DNA of 64,000 nucleotides, taken from Anastatus disparis (taxonomy: Eukaryota; Arthropoda; Insecta; Hymenoptera; Eupelmidae). Both the position numbers and the translations under genes were made by a program. Shown here piece after piece: positions 59,428 to 64,000 of the stretch. Where the stretch lies: NCBI GenBank assembly GCA_017163975.1, contig JAFFSR010000244.1, positions 10,293,501 to 10,357,500 of the forward strand, written 5' to 3'. The number at the start of each line of letters is the position of its first letter. Within the stretch, counting starts at the first letter, position 1. The notes beneath the pieces are model-generated. The model saw only the letters and a program-made list of their open reading frames with translations. It did no database searches and had not been told where the DNA came from.

Positions 59428-59590
59428 GTATAGAAGGATATTTCCTATAGATATTTTGGGGAGACGTTTTTGGGAAAACTTTCGAATATATATGCTAGCA
59501 GAATGCCTATCCAACGGTTATAGGTACATGCAGTCGAACTAAATGTCTCCTCAAAACGTGTTTCTAAAATTACTATATATCCTTCTATAC
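59428..59590. mobile_element. 163 bp TA-flanked MITE, GTATAGAAGGATAT inverted ends
   Basis: GTATAGAAGGATAT at the left and ATATCCTTCTATAC at the right are perfect inverses, with TA on both flanks (59426-59427, 59591-59592). Inner arms GGGGAGACGTTTT and AAAACGTG pair partly. Tc1/mariner-type. Confidence 0.82.
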
Positions 59591-59600
59591 TACTGCTATA

Positions 59601-59806
59601 GAGGTTATCAGTGGCTCATTCGGTAGAGCGATGGATTCGTAATCTCGAGGATCCGAGTTCGAACCCCGCTCTCAGCGGCTGATTGATACAAGCACCACTG
59701 TACGTTACATGTGCTTTGTTTACAAGCATACTGAAACGACCTCCGTCGCTAATTAGTATTGCAATGATCATAAATACAGCGACGTTAAATAAAATTAAAA
59801 AAATCT
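59601..59806 (+). repeat. tRNA-derived SINE, copy 9
   Basis: Full-length plus copy beginning 10 bp after the MITE. A box GTGGCTCATTCGG, B box GAGTTCGAACCCC, tail CAGCGACGTTAAATAAAATT. Confidence 0.9.
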
Positions 59807-60544
59807 GTTTTCTTTGATAATAAATACATTGTGATGGATATTATAAAAAATAATTTTACAATATTTTTAGGATAAAAGTGCCAGATACCATCGGTTTAAG
59901 AGGATCTTTTTATTTATTTTTCAATGTAAACATTGACAAAAATTATCAGCGTTAGCAGTGTTTGAAACTTTATATTTTCAATAAATTTAAAACAAAAAAA
60001 ATTAAATAGACTGCCAGTTAAAAAAATTGCTTATATAAAATAATCTTCGATCATTATCAGGTAATGAGATATTGTTTTCTTACTACTGTTAGTAAGATAC
60101 CTATTGTTGAGCAAATATATTAAAATGTTGAGAATAAATATTTTTTTTTAAATAAAAGACTCACAGCAGATATTTACAGTAATAAAGCAATGCAGGAATA
60201 TTATATTGAGTATCAGCTGATTAATATAGAGCTTTTAAAAAAATTAAAATTAAATCTCTCTTAGAATTTTCTGTTGAGTACAGATATCTTTTCTTTTGTT
60301 TGATTTTTAAATGATTGAATATACATAGTAATCAAATAAATGTAGTCAAATTTTTTATATTTATATTTCTGAAAAAAATCATAGTAACAAGCGAATAAAT
60401 CGTAGATTAATGTCAACGATAGTGACTGGATTGAAGATATTCATCGCAAATATTCCATACAAATTATTAACTATTAAACGAGTAAAAAGCTGTCGAATTT
60501 CTGATAAGAATAAATTTTAAACTAATAATTTAGAAAAACTGGGA
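59807..60544. other. AT-rich intergenic DNA, no feature seen
   Basis: Nothing supported. Confidence 0.4.
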
Positions 60545-60920
60545 TATAAAGTCACATATTTTTCTCGAGGGTGGAATTTGAGACCCGATGGAGAAATAGA
60601 CTTTGCTTCCGAGTTGCATATAGTGCTTTATTCCCACCCCAAACGTGGTCACTTTATTAAATTAAAAAAGCAGGTCCAATTAAAAATAAATATAATTAAA
60701 TGTTTTGGGGTAATTTTTAAATTTTATAAATTTTTAATTTTGCAGGAGAAGGAAAATTAACAAGATTAATTAACTTAATTACTCTCACTAAAATTCAATA
60801 TAACAGGAGTAATGCAATTTAATGGGAGTGATGCAATTTTGCGAGAATAATAAAATTCATTACTCTTGCTAAATTTTAAACGTAAAATATGGTTCTCTTT
60901 CAGCCCACTTAATAAATTAT
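60545..60920. repeat. unclassified dispersed repeat (copy B)
   Basis: TTCCGAGTTGCATATAGTGC followed by TTTATTC matches 21718-21746. AAAGTCACATATTTTTCTCGAGG resembles 21633-21660, and the GCAGG/TTTATTAA segment matches 22138-22170 in inverted order. It is also rich in GGAGTRATGCAATTT-like short repeats (60808-60845). Confidence 0.55.
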
Positions 60921-61249
60921 ATTTTTCTTTTATATAATATTTTTAAATTATTGACAGAATTTATTTTAAAGTCGTAAAGCTTTTTAAAAAAGTAGTATAA
61001 AACAAACTAACAGCATCTTGAACATCGAAAGTATTTGGTACAATTATTCTTTATAATTTAACTAAACCTAAGAACCTAAAAAAATATGCTTTGAAAAATT
61101 AATGATTTAAAAAAAATAAATTTAGTACTTTACAATAATAAACAACAATTAACTAACGGTAGATAATTATCAAATTTTTCTTTTATCTTGAAATAAAATC
61201 AATCCACAATATCTGTATCACTTACATATAAATGAGATGATTACGAAAA
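60921..61249. other. AT-rich spacer
   Basis: Nothing supported. Confidence 0.4.
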
Positions 61250-61520
61250 AAAAAATATATATGTGTATACACATAAACAGAGAAGGAGAGTAACGTATAT
61301 GTTTGTGCTCTACGATGCGGCAAATGCGCCGTAACGAAATGAATATATTATTTGACTGGACGGTCAATCAATTAGCGGGCGCAGAGAGCATCACTGATGC
61401 GCATTTGTTTGCCACGCTTGTTACACTGCCCTCTTCTTCTCTTTCCCCCCGCGGTCAATCGAGTAAATGCCAGCTTATTTTCGCAAATCAAATATACGCC
61501 TGGAAAATTATCTAGTTGAG
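61250..61520. promoter_or_regulatory. candidate regulatory island with homeodomain and POU-like sites
   Basis: Balanced block with GGTCAATCAATTAGCGG near 61360 and CTGATGCGCATTTG near 61394, whose ATGCGCAT is palindromic and octamer-like. The 70-codon frame over it is not convincing. Confidence 0.35.
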
Positions 61521-61949
61521 GAATGAAAAAAAAGAGTGAAATTCCGTTTTAATTTGTTTTTTTAAACAATTTATTAGCATTTTACAAAATATAAAGAATA
61601 AAATCTTTTGTAATTAAAAAATAAAACGGCGTTTATTAGTTACTTGTGAAAAATTTAATAAAGGCAAAAGTAAAAAATTTGAAAATAATATATTTGTACC
61701 TATTTCTTAATTTTTTAATGTAATTTTTTTCTATTATAACAAGAAATACAGTTTTCTAAAAATTTACGTTAAAGAATACACGGTAATATCCGTTTATACT
61801 CGGATACTTGAAATACCATGATTTATATGTTAATTTTAATATCTATAGAAAATTTGAGCGTAAAACTTTTTACATGTTCAATAATACATTAGTAAAGTGA
61901 TCTGGGTAAGTTTTAGATTAGAAAACTGCAGTTTTTAATAGGTTCCCAC
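61521..61949. other. AT-rich spacer
   Basis: Nothing supported. Confidence 0.4.
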
Positions 61950-63710
61950 ACAACATGGAATATTTATGGAAGCTTCCCGGAATATTGGCACGGAAGATTT
62001 GGAATATTTTGGGAATCTTCCATGGAATATTCCTGTAATATTCGTATGTCCTCGATTCTTCTTATATTGGAATATTCCATGGAATATTCTTGGAAGATTC
62101 CAAGAATATTTCAATGGAAGGTTCGGGTGATCCCAGATCTTTCATGAAATATTCCTGGAAGATTCTTGGAAGATTGCGGTGGAAGATCCACCGTTTATAA
62201 ATCTTTCATTAAATATTTATGGAAGATTTCAGGAATATTTCATGGAATATTTCGTGGAATATTCATGGAAGTTTTCTGGAATATTGAAACGGAAGATTTG
62301 GAATATTTTGGGAATCTTCCATGGAATATTCCTGTAATATTCGTATGTCCTCGATTCTTCTTATATTGGAATATTCCATGGAATATTCTTGGAAGATTCC
62401 AAGAATATTTCAATGGAAGGTTCGGGTGATCCCAGATCTTTCATGAAATATTCCTGGAAGATTCTTGGAAGATTGCGGTGGAAGATCCACCGCTTATAAA
62501 TCTTTCAGGAATATTTCATGGATTATTTCGTGGAATATTCATGGAAGATTTCTGGAATATTGAAACGGAAGATTTGAAACATTTCATAAACCTTGCATGG
62601 AATATCCATGGAAGATTTAAGGAATCTTTCGTGAAATATTCCATGGAATATTTACGGAAGATTTAAGGAATATTTCATGGAATGTTCAAGACATTCAGAA
62701 CCTTCCATGGAAATATTTCAAGAATATTCCAGGAATATTTCATGAAATATTCCGCTGGAATATTTATGGAAGATTTCCGGAATATTGAAACGGAAGGTTT
62801 GAAATATTTCATAAATCTTCCATGAAATATGCCTGGAAGATTCAAGGAATCTTTCATGAAATATTCCATGGAATATTTAAGAAAGATTTAAGAAATATTT
62901 CATGGAATGTTCAAGACATTCAGAACCTTCCATGGAAATATTTCAAGAATATTCCAGGAATATTCCATGAAATATTCCGCTGGAATATTTATGGAAGATT
63001 TCCGGAATATTGAAACGGAAGGTTTGAAATATTTCATAAACCTTTCATAAAATATGCCTGGAAGATTTAAGGAATCTTTCATGAAATATGCCGTGGAATA
63101 TTTATGGAAGATTCGAGGAATATTTCAGGTGCTAACAACATAATTTGAAATCTTTCATTCAAATATTCCATGAATCTTCCAAGAATATCTTGTGAAATAT
63201 TTCATGAATTATCCGCGGAAGATTTCAGGAATATTTTTACATAATATTAAGTAGAAATATTATGTACAAACATTCCTGATATCCTCCGTGGATATTTCAT
63301 AAAATGTTTCACAGAATATTCTTGGAAGATTAATGGAATATTTGAATGAAAGATTTGAAATGATGTTGGTAGCATTTGAAATATTCCTCGAATCTCCCAT
63401 AAATATTCCATGGTATATTTCATGAAAAATTCCTTAAATCTTCCAGGCATATTTCATGAAAGGTTTATGCAATATTTCAAACGTTCCATTTCAATAATTC
63501 CGAAAATTTTTCATGAATATTCCAGTGGAATATTTCCGTAATATTGAAAAACTTCTATAGAACTTTTATAAAAAACTTATGGAATCTTTTATGAAATGTT
63601 TCATGGAAATATTATCCAAAGATTTGCAAAATATTGAAACACTATTGTAATAGAAGATTCAATAGAATATTTTTAGAAAATTTTCACAATACTTTGAAGG
63701 TTTTACAAAA
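61950..63710. repeat. satellite-like array of GGAATATTCC-type palindromes
   Basis: About 1.75 kb composed almost only of variants of GGAATATT, CATGGAA, GGAAGATTTC and TTTCATGAAATATTCC. Two larger periods are visible: about 299 bp (62001 against 62300) and about 225 bp (62681 against 62906), each pair nearly identical. Variation increases towards 63.7 kb. The many 60-90 codon frames here on both strands (rich in GIF, PWN, EYF) merely read the repeat. Confidence 0.9.
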
Positions 63711-64000
63711 TATTTTTAAATAGATACCTACATATAATCAAAAGGTTTCCATATCTTCTATAATATGATTACATTTATGAGAAAAACTTATGTATGTTTT
63801 GTTACATTTCAAATGGTAAAATGTATATCATACAATATTTTACTAACTTTGAACTTAATAAAAAAGGCCATTTGATTATAATTATATAACATCAATTGAG
63901 TTTTTGTTATATTCGAAACAAGGTTTATGCAGAATCGTGATATTGTAATTGAAACTGAAGAATTATGAATAATGTAAATTATAAAAAATTATAATTTATA
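63711..64000. other. AT-rich DNA, no feature seen
   Basis: Nothing supported. Confidence 0.4.

Noticed and set aside
541..59806. tRNA genes at each SINE head
   Set aside because: A and B boxes are present, but the anticodon and acceptor stems do not pair and each is joined to the same non-tRNA body and tail. Only 19391-19462 folds completely.
62166..63450. Several 60-87 codon frames on both strands
   Set aside because: All arise from the palindromic satellite; near-identical peptides at a 225 bp offset confirm repeat origin.
1..64000. LTR retrotransposons, LINEs with reverse transcriptase, rRNA genes
   Set aside because: I looked for long direct repeats, RT-like motifs and rRNA landmarks and found none in this window.

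Overview
The window is AT-rich eukaryotic DNA, most likely from a hymenopteran insect and probably a parasitoid wasp. Three things point there: a spliced LIM-homeobox gene nearly identical to insect apterous over the homeodomain, a spliced ankyrin/PRANC gene of a kind known from parasitoid wasps, poxviruses and Wolbachia, and a landscape of short introns, tRNA-derived SINEs and many small inverted-repeat elements. Species and even family are inference.

Layout. 1-8501 holds the last two exons of apterous on the + strand, split inside homeodomain helix 3 by a 6 kb intron; the LIM-domain exons lie outside the window. From 8502 to about 36.3 kb there is no convincing protein gene. This stretch is a desert of AT-rich sequence broken by roughly twenty 150-750 bp islands of more balanced composition with GAGA tracts and homeodomain-, TCF-, TEAD- or Pho-like sites, which looks like a regulatory landscape around a developmental gene. 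It also holds one intact tRNA-Pro(UGG) gene, a dead pogo/Tigger transposase with two younger elements nested in it, SINEs and MITEs.

36413-39791 is a three-exon gene for a protein of about 788 residues with many ankyrin repeats and a C-terminal PRANC (F-box-like) domain. Its second intron carries a SINE relic and a 411 bp TTAA-flanked element; a near-identical copy of that element sits 8.9 kb downstream. From 40 kb to the end the window is mostly repeats: a 1.17 kb TA-flanked element with internal tandem repeats, an 0.87 kb fold-back element made of a 10 bp repeat, a TTAA element split by a pogo-type element that still encodes a helix-turn-helix fragment, a possible unidentified terminal exon at 55.1 kb, and a 1.7 kb satellite-like array of GGAATATTCC-type palindromes at 61.95-63.7 kb.

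No operon-like cooperation is expected. Apterous is a wing and neuron selector gene, and the islands around it are plausible enhancers. The PRANC gene is a separate accessory gene, probably acquired long ago and since given introns, that may act as a substrate adaptor for SCF-type ubiquitin ligases. All calls come from reading the sequence; none was tested by database search.
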